Origin: Frigoribacterium sp. PvP032
GTDB lineage: Bacteria; Actinomycetota; Actinomycetes; Actinomycetales; Microbacteriaceae
Reading direction: 5' to 3'
DNA: 64,000 nt
NCBI RefSeq assembly: GCF_017833035.1
Contig: NZ_JAFIBM010000001.1
Location: 3,183,762 to 3,247,761, forward strand
A model generated the notes under the pieces. It saw only the letters and a list, made by a program, of their open reading frames with translations, did no database searches and was not told where the DNA came from. Below are positions 26,694 to 35,558 of the stretch, piece after piece. Within the stretch, counting starts at the first letter, position 1. Every line of letters starts with the position of its first letter. The translations under genes and the position numbers were made by a program.

Positions 26694-28198
26694 GACCCGG
26701 CGCCGGACGGGCGGGCCTTCCCGCGTCCTCGGACGCTGGCCCGGGCGCCGTCGTCGGCGGACGAGACCGGCTCGTCTCCTGCCTGTGCGGAGGACGCCGC
26801 GGCCTGGTCGGCCGTGAGCGCGCGCTCGCGCCGTCGCAGCTCTGCCGGTGAGGGCGCAGGGCGGGACGGCGTGGCCGCAGTCGCCGTGCGCGCCTTGCCT
26901 GCCCTGACTCCGTCGAGCACGATGCCGACGATCGGGACCTGCACGGCCTGGAGCTCGTCGACGGCCTGGACGAGGTCCCGCCGCAGGGAGCGGCCCACGG
27001 TCGTCACGAGGACGACGCCGTCCGTCATGCGTCCGAGCTCGAGGGCGTCGGACGAGCTCACCACGGGAGGGGCGTCGACGACGACGACGTCGTAGGCGTC
27101 GCGGGCAGCCTCGAGCAGCTCGGCCGTCGCGGCGGAGCTGATGACGGGGCTCGGGTTCGGCGGCACCTCGCCGGAGGGCAGGAGATCGACCCCCTCCCGC
27201 CACTCGACGACCGCCTCCGCGAGCTCACGACGACCGAGCACGACGTCCGTCAGGCCGACCTCGTCGCTGACCGCGGCCACCGACGCCAGGCCGGGGCCGC
27301 GCAGGTCGGCGTCGACGATCAGCACGGAGAGGCCCTGCTCGGCGAAGGCCAGCGCGAGGTCGAGGGCGAGCGGCGCCCGGCCGCCCTCGTCGTGCGCCGA
27401 GGACGACGACAGGGTGATCGATCGCACTGCGGCGTCGACGTCGGCGAACTGGATCTGCGCCCTGACCCGACGGAAGTCGTCCGAGGCGACGCCCCGCGGG
27501 TCGACGGCGAGGGCGTTCTGGCCGAGCGGCCGTCGGCTGATCGAGCCGAGGACCGGCGCGAGCCGCAGCTCGTCGACCTCGCGCGCCGAGCGGAGCCGGG
27601 TGTCGAGCACGGAGCGGAGCAGGGCGAGCGCGACGCCGAGGGCACCGCCCGCGACCAACCCGGTGAGGGTGATCAGGCGCCGGTTCGGGCCGACCGGCGA
27701 CTGCGGGGCGGTCGCCGTCGCGACGGGCGTGACGGAGAGCGTCGAGACGCCCGTGGAGTTCTCCGGCGAGAGACGGCGGGCCTGCTCGGTCAGGGACGCC
27801 GTGACGGCGTTCGCCACGGTGGCGGCCTGCACGGCGTCGCCGTCGACCACGGCGACGTCGATGATGACCGTGTTCAGCGGGTTCTCGGCGGTGATCTGCC
27901 GAGCCAGCCGCGCGGGCGTCGTGTCGAGGTCGAGGTCGGCGATGACCGGCCCCAGCACGGCCGACGTCGTCGCCAGCCGGGTGTAGCTCTGCACGAGGTT
28001 CTGCGTGTAGGTGGAGCCCTGCAGCAGCTCGGTGGGGCTCGCGCCCTCGGCGGCGGCGACGAAGACGCTGCTCGTGGCGCGGTAGCTGTCGGGCTGCGTC
28101 TGCGACCAGCCCCAGCTGCCGATCGCCCCCACGATCGCCAGGACCACGACGAGTGGCCAGCTGCGGACGAGGGCGCGCCAGTAGTGCTGTGGATCCAT
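26690..28198 (-). CDS. Wzz-type chain-length determinant fused to degenerate BY-kinase domain
   Basis: From the ATG at 28198 the protein is 502 residues. Residues 1-200 are a Wzz domain with two membrane helices (about 12-30 and 178-197). Residues 240-435 match the CpsD/BY-kinase fold, with Walker A' VLIVDADLRGPG and Walker B YDVVVVDAPPV intact plus LPSGEVPPNPSP. The Walker A loop reads SAHDEGGRAP where EGKST is expected, so the P-loop lysine and Ser/Thr are lost. The C-terminal tail has no tyrosine cluster. It is therefore probably a regulator of polymer length without kinase activity. GGAG eight bases upstream supports this start over GTG 28207. Confidence 0.85.
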   Translation of the reverse strand: MDPQHYWRALVRSWPLVVVLAIVGAIGSWGWSQTQPDSYRATSSVFVAAAEGASPTELLQGSTYTQNLVQSYTRLATTSAVLGPVIADLDLDTTPARLARQITAENPLNTVIIDVAVVDGDAVQAATVANAVTASLTEQARRLSPENSTGVSTLSVTPVATATAPQSPVGPNRRLITLTGLVAGGALGVALALLRSVLDTRLRSAREVDELRLAPVLGSISRRPLGQNALAVDPRGVASDDFRRVRAQIQFADVDAAVRSITLSSSSAHDEGGRAPLALDLALAFAEQGLSVLIVDADLRGPGLASVAAVSDEVGLTDVVLGRRELAEAVVEWREGVDLLPSGEVPPNPSPVISSAATAELLEAARDAYDVVVVDAPPVVSSSDALELGRMTDGVVLVTTVGRSLRRDLVQAVDELQAVQVPIVGIVLDGVRAGKARTATAATPSRPAPSPAELRRRERALTADQAAASSAQAGDEPVSSADDGARASVRGRGKARPSGAGS

Positions 28199-28269
28199 TG
28201 CCGACACTCCCGGGTACGAGGACGAATCTGCCGAGCATACCCGTCAGCAGCGTGCCGCTCGTCCCCCCG

Positions 28270-28845
28270 TCAGGGGAGCAGGGCCGGCACGTCCTGCCAC
28301 CGCGGCCCGTGCGCCGTCACAGTGAGGTGCCTCGGCTCGTCGGGCACGTCGTCGGGGTCGCGGTCGCCCTCGTCGCCAGCCCCGCCCATGCCTCCGTCGT
28401 CGAGGCCGTGGCCCACGCCGGTCGAGCCGGCGCCGGTCGGCCGCTCGATCACGACGTCGAGCCACGACTCGGCCACGCCGTCGAGCAGCCCGGCGCCCCA
28501 CTCGACCACGACGACCGAGCCCTCATAGTCGAGGTCGAGGTCGTCGAGCTCGTCCGCTCCGCCGAGACGGTAGGCGTCGACGTGCACGAGCGGCACGCCC
28601 GACTCGCTCGGGTGCGTGCGCGCGAGCACGAACGTGGGGCTCGCCACCTGTCCGCGCACCCGGAGCCCGGCGCCGAGGCCACGGGTCAGCGTGGTCTTGC
28701 CGGCGCCCAGCGGCCCCGTCAGCACCAGCAGGTCGCCGGCACGCAGCAGCCCGGCGAGCCGCCTGCCCAGCGCCTCCGTCGCCTCGGTGTCCACGAGGTC
28801 GCCGGTGAACAGCACCCGGCCCGCAGGAGGCGGCGGCACGGTCAC
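28270..28845 (-). CDS. tsaE: tRNA threonylcarbamoyladenosine biosynthesis ATPase TsaE
   Basis: TsaE is the ATPase that drives the TsaB-TsaD cycle in t6A synthesis. The Walker A motif LTGPLGAGKTTLTRG lies near residues 40-54, followed by VASPTFVLARTH and VHVDAYRLGGADEL, all diagnostic. A Gly/Asp-rich insertion (GAGSTGVGHGLDDGGMGG and onward) near the C-terminus makes it longer (191 residues) than usual. The GTG at 28845 overlaps the stop of the upstream alanine racemase gene. It is last in the acpS-alr-alr-tsaE run; tsaB, the expected next gene, is about 20 kb further on. Confidence 0.93.
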   Translation of the reverse strand: MTVPPPPAGRVLFTGDLVDTEATEALGRRLAGLLRAGDLLVLTGPLGAGKTTLTRGLGAGLRVRGQVASPTFVLARTHPSESGVPLVHVDAYRLGGADELDDLDLDYEGSVVVVEWGAGLLDGVAESWLDVVIERPTGAGSTGVGHGLDDGGMGGAGDEGDRDPDDVPDEPRHLTVTAHGPRWQDVPALLP

Positions 28846-30005
28846 GAGGACGCCCCGGCGGCCGTTCCCCGGGCGGTCCTCCCCAGGTAGAGGCGCGGCA
28901 CGCGCGCCCCGATGCAGCACGAGACCTCCTCCGGGATGCTGTCCGTGAGGTCGGCCCACTCGCCGATGGTCAGCTCGCCGTCGTCGCCGGGGCCGAACAG
29001 CAGCACCTCGTCGCCGACCTCGACCACGTCGTCGCCGACGTCGACGAGGAACTGGTCCATGGCGACGCGGCCCACGATCGGGTAGCGACGGCCCCCGATG
29101 GTGACCGGGGCCGCCCCCTGGGCACGGCGGCTCACCCCGTCCGCGTAGCCCAGGGGCACGAGGGCCAGCGTGGTGTCGCGCTCGGCCCGCCAGGTGTAGT
29201 CGTACGAGACCCCGGTCCCGGCCGCGACGCGCTTGACGCGCACGACGCGCGCGCCGAGGGTCAGCACGGGGCGGAGCCCGCGGTCGGCGGCGGTCACGCC
29301 CTCGGTCACGGGGTTGCCGTAGCCGTTCGAGCCCATGCGGACCATGTCGAAGCGTCGCTCGGGGTGCTCCATGCCGGCCGAGCTCGACGACATGTGGCGC
29401 TTCTCGAACGTCGCGCCCAGCGCCTCCGCGTCCTCGAGGGCCTTGCGGAACACCAGGGAGGCGGCGTGGTCGTCGGCCTCGCTCGTCTCGGAGACGTGCG
29501 AGAAGGCCCCCCGCAGGCGCACCGTCCCCTCGTCGCGGAGCTCGACGGCGCGCGCGACGAACGCGGGCCAGTCGGCGGGCAAGCAGCCCTCGCGGTGCAG
29601 GCCCGTGTCGATCGTCAGGTGCACGAGGGCCTCGTGCTCATGGCCTGCCGCACGAGCCGCGGCGGCGAACGACTCGAGCTGCTCCATCGTGGAGACCCCG
29701 AGGTCGACCCGGAGGCGCACGGCGGCGTCCCAGTCCTCGTCGGGGCCCAGCTGCCAGGCGAAGAACGACGCCTCGTCGCCGACGCCCGCCCGGCGCATCT
29801 CGTACGCGGGCCGCGGCTCGACCGTGCCGAACCAGCGGATCCCTGCGGCGAGCGCCTCGGGCACGATCACGTCGGCGCCCAGAGAGTAGGCGTCGGCCTT
29901 GACGATGGCGAGCACCTCGACCGGCGCCATGCGCTCGATCAACGACGTCAGGTTGGCGCGGTAGGCGGCGAGGTCGATCGTCGCGCGGCGCAGCCAGGCC
30001 GTCAT
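28842..30005 (-). CDS. alr: Alanine racemase paralogue (second copy)
   Basis: This 387-residue fold-type III PLP enzyme interconverts L- and D-alanine for peptidoglycan. The PLP lysine is in VLAIVKADAYSLGADV (Lys36), but YSLGA replaces the usual YGHGA. The catalytic tyrosine region SYDYTW, GYADGVSRR and RVAMDQFLVDVGDD are present. The carbamylated-lysine position reads HLTIDTGL, with Thr. Divergence from the first copy suggests a specialised or alternative amino acid racemase. The ATG at 30005 overlaps the first alr stop (ATGA), so both are made from one mRNA. Confidence 0.85.
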   Translation of the reverse strand: MTAWLRRATIDLAAYRANLTSLIERMAPVEVLAIVKADAYSLGADVIVPEALAAGIRWFGTVEPRPAYEMRRAGVGDEASFFAWQLGPDEDWDAAVRLRVDLGVSTMEQLESFAAAARAAGHEHEALVHLTIDTGLHREGCLPADWPAFVARAVELRDEGTVRLRGAFSHVSETSEADDHAASLVFRKALEDAEALGATFEKRHMSSSSAGMEHPERRFDMVRMGSNGYGNPVTEGVTAADRGLRPVLTLGARVVRVKRVAAGTGVSYDYTWRAERDTTLALVPLGYADGVSRRAQGAAPVTIGGRRYPIVGRVAMDQFLVDVGDDVVEVGDEVLLFGPGDDGELTIGEWADLTDSIPEEVSCCIGARVPRLYLGRTARGTAAGASS

Positions 30006-31090
30006 GTGGTGCTCCTCGGGAGTCGTGCGGAGAGCGAGGCGACGACGTCCCAGGTGATGCTGCCGGAGGCGCGCGCCCAGTCGTCGGCGCCCTGTCGCCC
30101 GAGCGCCGGGTCGCCGAACACGACGACCTCGTCGCCGACCTCGACGGGGTCGTCGCCGACGTCGATCACGAGGGCGTTCATGGCGATGCGCCCGCGGACG
30201 CGGTAGGTGCGCTGGCCGATCGTCACCGACGCCCGGTCGCTCGCCGCGCGGTCGATCCCGTCGGAGTAGCCGACGGGGACGACGGCGATGGTGGTGTCGC
30301 GCTCGGGGCGGAACAGATAGCCGTACGAGACGCCCTCGCCGGCGGGGACGCGCTTGATCGACGTCACGGGGGCTGTCATCGTCAGCGCCGGTCGGAGGCC
30401 GAGGTCCGCCGACGTGCGGTCGGGGAACGGGCTCAGCCCGTAGGCGGCCAGCCCGAAGCGCACCATCGTCGTGTGCGAGCCCTCGTAGTGCAGGGCCGCC
30501 GCCGACGCCGCGAGGTGCCGGAGCGGCGGCTCGATCCCCCGCTCGCCGAGGGCGGCGGAGGCGCGGAGGAAGGAGGCGAGCTGCAGCCCGTCCTCCTCGG
30601 GCGACGTGTTGGAGAGGTGGCTCATCAGCCCCTCGACGGGCAGCTCGTCGCGGAGCTCGGCCGCCCGGTCGAACAGGGCCGGCCACTCCGACTCGACGGC
30701 GCCGTTGCGGCTGAGGCCGGTGTCGACGCAGAGGTGCACGGCGCGCACGCCCGCGGCCGCGGCGGCCTCGAGCTGCGCCAGGTCGGAGACGGCGGGGGTC
30801 ACGTCGTGCAGCGCGGCCTGCTCGAACGTCTCGCCGGGGGCGTGCAGCCAGGCGAGCACGGGCGTCGTGACGCCCGCGCGGCGCAGCTCGAGCGCCTCGT
30901 CGAGATCGGCGACGCCGAGCCAGTCGACGCCGGCGGCGGCGAAGGCGCGGGCGCTGTCGACCGCGCCGTGGCCGTAGGCGTTCGCCTTGACCACGACCAT
31001 CACGCGGGCCGAGCCTGCCCTCGCACGGAGCACTCCGACGTTGTGGGCGAGTGCTGCCGTGTCGACGGTCAGCCGGACGTCCTGCGTCAC
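30002..31090 (-). CDS. alr: Alanine racemase
   Basis: The 362-residue protein has the canonical PLP-binding VVVKANAYGHG (Lys35), HLCVDTGLSRNG, SYGYLFRPERDTT and VPVGYSDGIDR. At the position of the conserved Met-Asp the sequence is RIAMNALVIDVG, with Asn, and the carbamylated Lys is Cys. It supplies D-alanine for cell-wall synthesis. The GTG at 31090 overlaps the acpS stop. With the second alr it forms acpS-alr-alr-tsaE. It is probably the main racemase because the YGHG motif is kept. Confidence 0.9.
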   Translation of the reverse strand: MTQDVRLTVDTAALAHNVGVLRARAGSARVMVVVKANAYGHGAVDSARAFAAAGVDWLGVADLDEALELRRAGVTTPVLAWLHAPGETFEQAALHDVTPAVSDLAQLEAAAAAGVRAVHLCVDTGLSRNGAVESEWPALFDRAAELRDELPVEGLMSHLSNTSPEEDGLQLASFLRASAALGERGIEPPLRHLAASAAALHYEGSHTTMVRFGLAAYGLSPFPDRTSADLGLRPALTMTAPVTSIKRVPAGEGVSYGYLFRPERDTTIAVVPVGYSDGIDRAASDRASVTIGQRTYRVRGRIAMNALVIDVGDDPVEVGDEVVVFGDPALGRQGADDWARASGSITWDVVASLSARLPRSTT

Positions 31091-31467
31091 GTGACCACCT
31101 CGCCCTCGGCGATCACGTACGCGACGGCCACCCCGCCGTCGTGGCTGAGGGACAGGTGGAGGCGCGCCACGCCCCGCGAGTCGGCCAGCGTCCGCGCGCC
31201 CCCCGCGAGCACGAGGCTCGGCGCCCCGTCGGGATCCGACTCGACGACGACGTCCTGCCAGCGCACGCCGGCCGAGCCGCCCAGGGCCTTGATCAGCGCC
31301 TCCTTGGCGGCGAACCGCGCCGCGAGCGACTCGACGCGGCGGGGCGATCCGTCGCCCAGCACCAGCTCGGACTCGCCGAACAAGCGGGCGCGCAGGGCCG
31401 GCGTGCGGTCGAGCGAGCCCGCGAAGCGCTCCAGGTCGACCACGTCGACCCCGATGCCCACGATCAC
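31087..31467 (-). CDS. acpS: Holo-[acyl-carrier-protein] synthase
   Basis: AcpS transfers 4'-phosphopantetheine from CoA to the acyl carrier protein. The 126-residue protein shows both family motifs: [14 protein letters not shown] at the N-terminus and [14 protein letters not shown] near residue 50, with the metal-binding Asp and Glu, followed by [15 protein letters not shown]. The GTG at 31467 gives the usual MIVGIG start. It lies 29 bases after glmS and overlaps the first alr by four bases. Confidence 0.95.
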   Translation of the reverse strand: MIVGIGVDVVDLERFAGSLDRTPALRARLFGESELVLGDGSPRRVESLAARFAAKEALIKALGGSAGVRWQDVVVESDPDGAPSLVLAGGARTLADSRGVARLHLSLSHDGGVAVAYVIAEGEVVT

Positions 31468-31496
31468 GATGTGCGGAGGTGTGTCATCGGCGCCCG

Positions 31497-33356
31497 CTAC
31501 TCGACGGTTACCGACTTGGCGAGGTTGCGCGGCTGGTCGACGTCGAGGCCCTTGGCCGCCGCCAGCTCCATCCCGAAGATGTGCAGCGGCACCACGGCGA
31601 GCAGCGACTCGAACAGCGGGGCCGCGAGCGGGATGTGCAGCACCTCGTCGGCGAAGGGCAGCACCGCGGCGTCGCCCTCCTCGGCGATGGCGATGACGCG
31701 GGCGCCTCGCGCGCGGATCTCCTGGATGTTCGAGACCACCTTCGGGTGCAGCGAGCGCGGGTCGCGAGGCGACGGCACGATCACGAAGACGATCTGCCCG
31801 GGCTCGATCAGCGCGATGGGCCCGTGCTTCAGCTCGCCGGCGGCGAAGCCCTCGGCGTGGATGTAGGCGAGCTCCTTGAGCTTGAGCGCCCCCTCGAGTG
31901 CGATCGGGTAGCCCACGTGGCGGCCGAGGAACAGCACGGACCTCGTGTCGGCCATCCAGCCCGCCAGGGTGCGGATGCGCTCGGACGACTCGAGCACGCG
32001 CTCGATCTTCTCGGGGACGGCCTGCAGGTCGGCGACCTGGACGGCGATCTCGTCGGTGCTGAGCGTGCCGCGCAGCCCCGCGAGGTGCAGCCCCAGCAGG
32101 AAAAGCGCGGTGCCCTGCGCGAGGAAGGCCTTCGTCGAGGCGACGGCGACCTCGGGGCCGGCGTGCGTGTAGATGACCGCGTCCGACTCGCGAGGGATGG
32201 TCGAGCCCTGGGTGTTGCAGATCGACAGCACCTGCGCGCCCTGCTCGCGGGCGTACTTGACGGCCATCAGCGTGTCCATGGTCTCGCCGGACTGGCTGAT
32301 CGAGACGACCAGGGTCTTCTCGTCGAGCACCGGGTCTCGGTAGCGGAACTCGTGGGCGAGCTCGACGTCGACGGCCACCCGGGCCCACTGCTCGATGGCG
32401 TACTTGCCCAGGATGCCCGCGTAGGCCGCGGTGCCGCAGGCGATGACGATGACGCGGTCGACCGTCGCGAGGCGGTCGGCCACGCCGTCGAGCTCGCTGA
32501 GGGAGACGACGCCGCCCGAGACGCGGCCGAGCAGGGTCTTCGCGACCGCCTCGGGCTCCTCGCTGATCTCCTTCGCCATGAAGCTCGACCAGCCGCCCTT
32601 GTCGGCGGCCGAGGCGTCCCAGTCGATCTCGAACTCGGTCGTCTCGACGGGGAGGCCGTCGAACCCGACGACCTCGACGGAGTCGGGACGGATGGTGACC
32701 AGCTGGTCCTGTCCGATCGACATGGCGCGACGGGTGTGCGCGACGAAGGCCGCGACGTCGCTGCCCAGGAAGTTCTCGCCGTCGCCCAGGCCGATCACGA
32801 GCGGCGAGTTGCGACGGGCCCCGACGACGACGCCGGGCTGGTCCGCGTGCACGACGAGCAGCGTGAAGGCGCCGTCGAGGGTCGCGACGACGGTGCGCAG
32901 CGCCTCGGCGAGGTCGCCGGTGGCGCGGTACGCGCGGGCCACGAGGTGCGCCGCGACCTCGGAGTCGGTCTCGCTGAGGAACTCGACGCCCTCGGCCAGC
33001 AGCTCTGCCTTGAGCTCGGAGAAGTTCTCGATGATGCCGTTGTGGATGAGGGCGAGCTTGCCGTCGTCGGCGAGGTGCGGGTGCGCGTTCTCGTCGGTCG
33101 GGCCGCCGTGCGTGGCCCAGCGGGTGTGGCCGATGCCGGTCTGGCCGTCGCGCAGGGGGGCGGCCCCGAGGTCGTCGACCAGCACCTGCAGCTTGCCGGC
33201 CGCCTTGCGGCTGTCGAGCACGCCGTCCGCGCCGATCACCGCGACGCCGGCCGAGTCGTAGCCGCGGTACTCGAGTCGCTTCAGGCCCCCGAGCAGCACC
33301 TCGACGCTCTTCTCTGCGGCACCGGCAGAGCCGACGTATCCCACGATTCCACACAT
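31497..33356 (-). CDS. glmS: Glutamine--fructose-6-phosphate aminotransferase GlmS
   Basis: GlmS makes glucosamine-6-phosphate for peptidoglycan and exopolysaccharide precursors. The 619-residue enzyme starts MCGIVGYVG with the catalytic Cys2 of the glutaminase domain and has HTRWATHG and HNGIIENF. The isomerase half has two SIS domains with [11 protein letters not shown] and a closing LAKSVTVE. The ATG at 33356 is preceded by TAGGAT with seven bases between, so the mRNA is probably leaderless. It is divergent from coaA. Confidence 0.97.
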   Translation of the reverse strand: MCGIVGYVGSAGAAEKSVEVLLGGLKRLEYRGYDSAGVAVIGADGVLDSRKAAGKLQVLVDDLGAAPLRDGQTGIGHTRWATHGGPTDENAHPHLADDGKLALIHNGIIENFSELKAELLAEGVEFLSETDSEVAAHLVARAYRATGDLAEALRTVVATLDGAFTLLVVHADQPGVVVGARRNSPLVIGLGDGENFLGSDVAAFVAHTRRAMSIGQDQLVTIRPDSVEVVGFDGLPVETTEFEIDWDASAADKGGWSSFMAKEISEEPEAVAKTLLGRVSGGVVSLSELDGVADRLATVDRVIVIACGTAAYAGILGKYAIEQWARVAVDVELAHEFRYRDPVLDEKTLVVSISQSGETMDTLMAVKYAREQGAQVLSICNTQGSTIPRESDAVIYTHAGPEVAVASTKAFLAQGTALFLLGLHLAGLRGTLSTDEIAVQVADLQAVPEKIERVLESSERIRTLAGWMADTRSVLFLGRHVGYPIALEGALKLKELAYIHAEGFAAGELKHGPIALIEPGQIVFVIVPSPRDPRSLHPKVVSNIQEIRARGARVIAIAEEGDAAVLPFADEVLHIPLAAPLFESLLAVVPLHIFGMELAAAKGLDVDQPRNLAKSVTVE

Positions 33357-33363
33357 GCAGACG

Positions 33364-33369
33364 ATCCTA
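33364..33369 (-). promoter_or_regulatory. -10 box for leaderless glmS transcript
   Basis: TAGGAT on the minus strand ends seven bases before the glmS ATG. A partial -35 (CCGACC) lies 17 bases further upstream. No ribosome-binding site fits between box and start. Confidence 0.55.
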
Positions 33370-33457
33370 GGGCGTCGGCGCTGGCCGGTCGGCGAGGCCC
33401 GGGGGCGTGCCCCGCAGCCTCGCGGGCGCGCCCCGGGGCACCGTCCGGCCGACCGGG

Positions 33458-33463
33458 TAGCCT
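33458..33463 (+). promoter_or_regulatory. -10 box for leaderless coaA transcript
   Basis: TAGCCT ends seven bases before the coaA ATG at 33471, matching the spacing at glmS, truA and tsaB. Confidence 0.5.
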
Positions 33464-33470
33464 CGGGCCC

Positions 33471-34415
33471 ATGGCCGACGCGAGCTCCCCGACGACCCAC
33501 GCGACGCCGTTCGTCGAGATCCACCGCGACGCCTGGGCCGACCTCGCCCCTGCCACGCGCCTCCCCCTGACCGAGACCGAGATCGTGCAGCTGCGCGGCC
33601 TCGGCGACCGGCTCGACATGCGCGAGGTGCAGGACGTCTACGTGCCGCTCAGCCGCCTCCTCAACCTCTACGCCGCCGGTGCGCGCAACCTGCACCGGGC
33701 CACCAGCGACTTCCTGGGCGAGCGGGCGCAGCGGACCCCGTTCGTCATCGGCGTCGCGGGCTCGGTGGCCGTCGGCAAGTCGACCGTGGCGCGCCTCCTG
33801 CGAGAGCTGCTGAGCCGGTGGGACGACACGCCCCGCGTCGAGCTCGTCACCACCGACGGGTTCCTCTACCCCAACGCCGAGCTCGAGCGCCGCGGCATCA
33901 TGGACCGCAAGGGGTTCCCCGAGTCGTACGACCGCCGGCACCTGCTGCGCTTCGTCTCGCAGGTCAAGAGCGGCGCGGAAGAGGTGCGGGCGCCCTTCTA
34001 CTCGCACACGAGCTACGACATCATGCCGGGGGCCGAGGTGGTCGTCAGGCGGCCGGACATCCTCATCGTCGAGGGCCTCAACGTGCTGCAGCCCCCCGTC
34101 GCGGGGCGCCTCGCCCTCAGCGACCTGTTCGACTTCACCGTCTACGTGGACGCGCGCACGGGCGACATCGAGAGCTGGTTCGTCGACCGGTTCCTCGCGC
34201 TGCAGAAGAGCGCCTTCACGCAGGAGCGCTCGTTCTTCCACCGCTTCGCCGACATGGACGAGCCCGAGGCGCGGGCGTTCGCCTCGACCGTGTGGCGCTC
34301 GGTGAACGAGCCCAACCTGATCGAGAACGTCCTCCCGACCCGCTCGCGCGCCACGCTCGTGCTGCGCAAGGCCGCCGACCACAAGGTCAGCTCGGTCCTG
34401 CTCCGCAAGATCTAG
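33471..34415 (+). CDS. coaA: Type I pantothenate kinase
   Basis: CoaA phosphorylates pantothenate, the first and controlling step of CoA synthesis. The 314-residue length is typical. The P-loop [17 protein letters not shown] lies near residue 97. It is followed by [23 protein letters not shown] and [11 protein letters not shown], all characteristic of the prokaryotic type I enzyme. The ATG at 33471 follows a TAGCCT box at leaderless spacing. It is the only plus-strand gene between glmS and the YdcF-like gene, with which it converges. Confidence 0.96.
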   Translation: MADASSPTTHATPFVEIHRDAWADLAPATRLPLTETEIVQLRGLGDRLDMREVQDVYVPLSRLLNLYAAGARNLHRATSDFLGERAQRTPFVIGVAGSVAVGKSTVARLLRELLSRWDDTPRVELVTTDGFLYPNAELERRGIMDRKGFPESYDRRHLLRFVSQVKSGAEEVRAPFYSHTSYDIMPGAEVVVRRPDILIVEGLNVLQPPVAGRLALSDLFDFTVYVDARTGDIESWFVDRFLALQKSAFTQERSFFHRFADMDEPEARAFASTVWRSVNEPNLIENVLPTRSRATLVLRKAADHKVSSVLLRKI

Positions 34416-34461
34416 GGGCCCGCAGGAGGCGCCGGCCGGCACCACGGCCCGCCGCCGGTCG

Positions 34462-35499
34462 TCACACCGGCAGGAACGACACCACGGTCAGCAGCGCGAC
34501 GAAGGCGACGACGGCGCCGATCGCGGCCGCGTTGAGGCGCTTGTGCTCGACCATGATCGCGACGTACTCGCGGAGGAAGGCGCTGGGCACGTAGTACGCG
34601 GCCGTCGGCGAGCCCACCACCTGTGCGTCGCTGCCGACCGCCCTGGCGAGCAGGGCGGCTCGCAGCACGTGGTAGTCGTTGGTGACGACGAGCGTGCTGC
34701 CCCCGCGACCTGCTGCGTGCTGCACCTCGCGAGAGAGCACGAGGTTCTCGCGGGTGCTCGTGGACGCGGTCTCGGGGTGCACGTCGGACGGGTCGGCTCC
34801 GTGGGCCAGCAGGTACTCGGCCATGGCCTCGCCCTCCGGCCGCGGCTCGTCGGAGCCCTGCCCGCCAGAGGGCACCAGGATCGGCCGGGTCGTCCCCACC
34901 GGCACCGACCGGTAGATCGCGAGGGCCCTGTCGAGCCGGCTGCGCAGCAGCGGGGGCACCTCGCCGCGGATGAGCCCGGAGCCGAGAACGACCAGCGCGT
35001 CGGGACGGTCCGTGTGGGGGTGACGGCTGTAGACGAGCGAGTAGAGGCCGAAGGCAGCGAAGGTCGCCGCGGCGTACAGGCAGGCGAAGAACACGAGGAC
35101 GCCGAGCGACACCAGAAGCGTGACGACCGGCGACGGGAGCGTCGTCCTGGCCGGGACGAAGATCAGCGACAGGGCGGCGGCGGGCAGCACCACGAGAGCC
35201 AGTCCCGCGAGGAGCGACAGCAGGTTGCCGATGCTCCGCCCCTCGAGGCGGAGCATCGTGACGCCGTTGGCGACGAGGAAGACGGCCAGGACCAGGATGA
35301 GGACGCCTGCGAGCGCGAAGCCGGCGAGGACGAGCAGCTGCAGCAGGGAACTCGCCGCGGCGAGCTCGAGCACGCCGGCGAGCAGCAGCGACCCCAGGGC
35401 GCCGACGAGGAACACTCCGTTGCGCAGCCTCCGGGCGTCACGCCGCCGGCTCACCACGTAGAGGACGGCGAACACGGCAGCCGGCACGAGGAGGGTCAT
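34462..35499 (-). CDS. YdcF/ElyC-like DUF218 membrane protein
   Basis: The ATG at 35499 gives 345 residues; an ATG at 35514 adds five. The N-terminal half has about five membrane helices. The C-terminal half is a DUF218 (YdcF) domain: DALVVLGSGLIRGEVPPLL, LVPSGGQGSDEPRPEGEAMA, STSTRENLVLSRE and VVTNDYHVLRA. A final membrane helix closes the protein. DUF218 proteins such as ElyC affect envelope polysaccharide homeostasis. It is 59 bases downstream of glmM in the same direction, which suits a cell-envelope role. The reaction is unknown. Confidence 0.82.
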   Translation of the reverse strand: MTLLVPAAVFAVLYVVSRRRDARRLRNGVFLVGALGSLLLAGVLELAAASSLLQLLVLAGFALAGVLILVLAVFLVANGVTMLRLEGRSIGNLLSLLAGLALVVLPAAALSLIFVPARTTLPSPVVTLLVSLGVLVFFACLYAAATFAAFGLYSLVYSRHPHTDRPDALVVLGSGLIRGEVPPLLRSRLDRALAIYRSVPVGTTRPILVPSGGQGSDEPRPEGEAMAEYLLAHGADPSDVHPETASTSTRENLVLSREVQHAAGRGGSTLVVTNDYHVLRAALLARAVGSDAQVVGSPTAAYYVPSAFLREYVAIMVEHKRLNAAAIGAVVAFVALLTVVSFLPV

Positions 35500-35558
35500 G
35501 CGCCCATCGTGCACGACCGGCGACGACTGGGCACGACGGGCGGCGGCCCGGACGGTCG

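Noticed and set aside
8148-28269. Prophage or transposon
   Set aside because: No integrase, transposase, phage structural gene, tRNA or terminal direct repeat was found at the edges.
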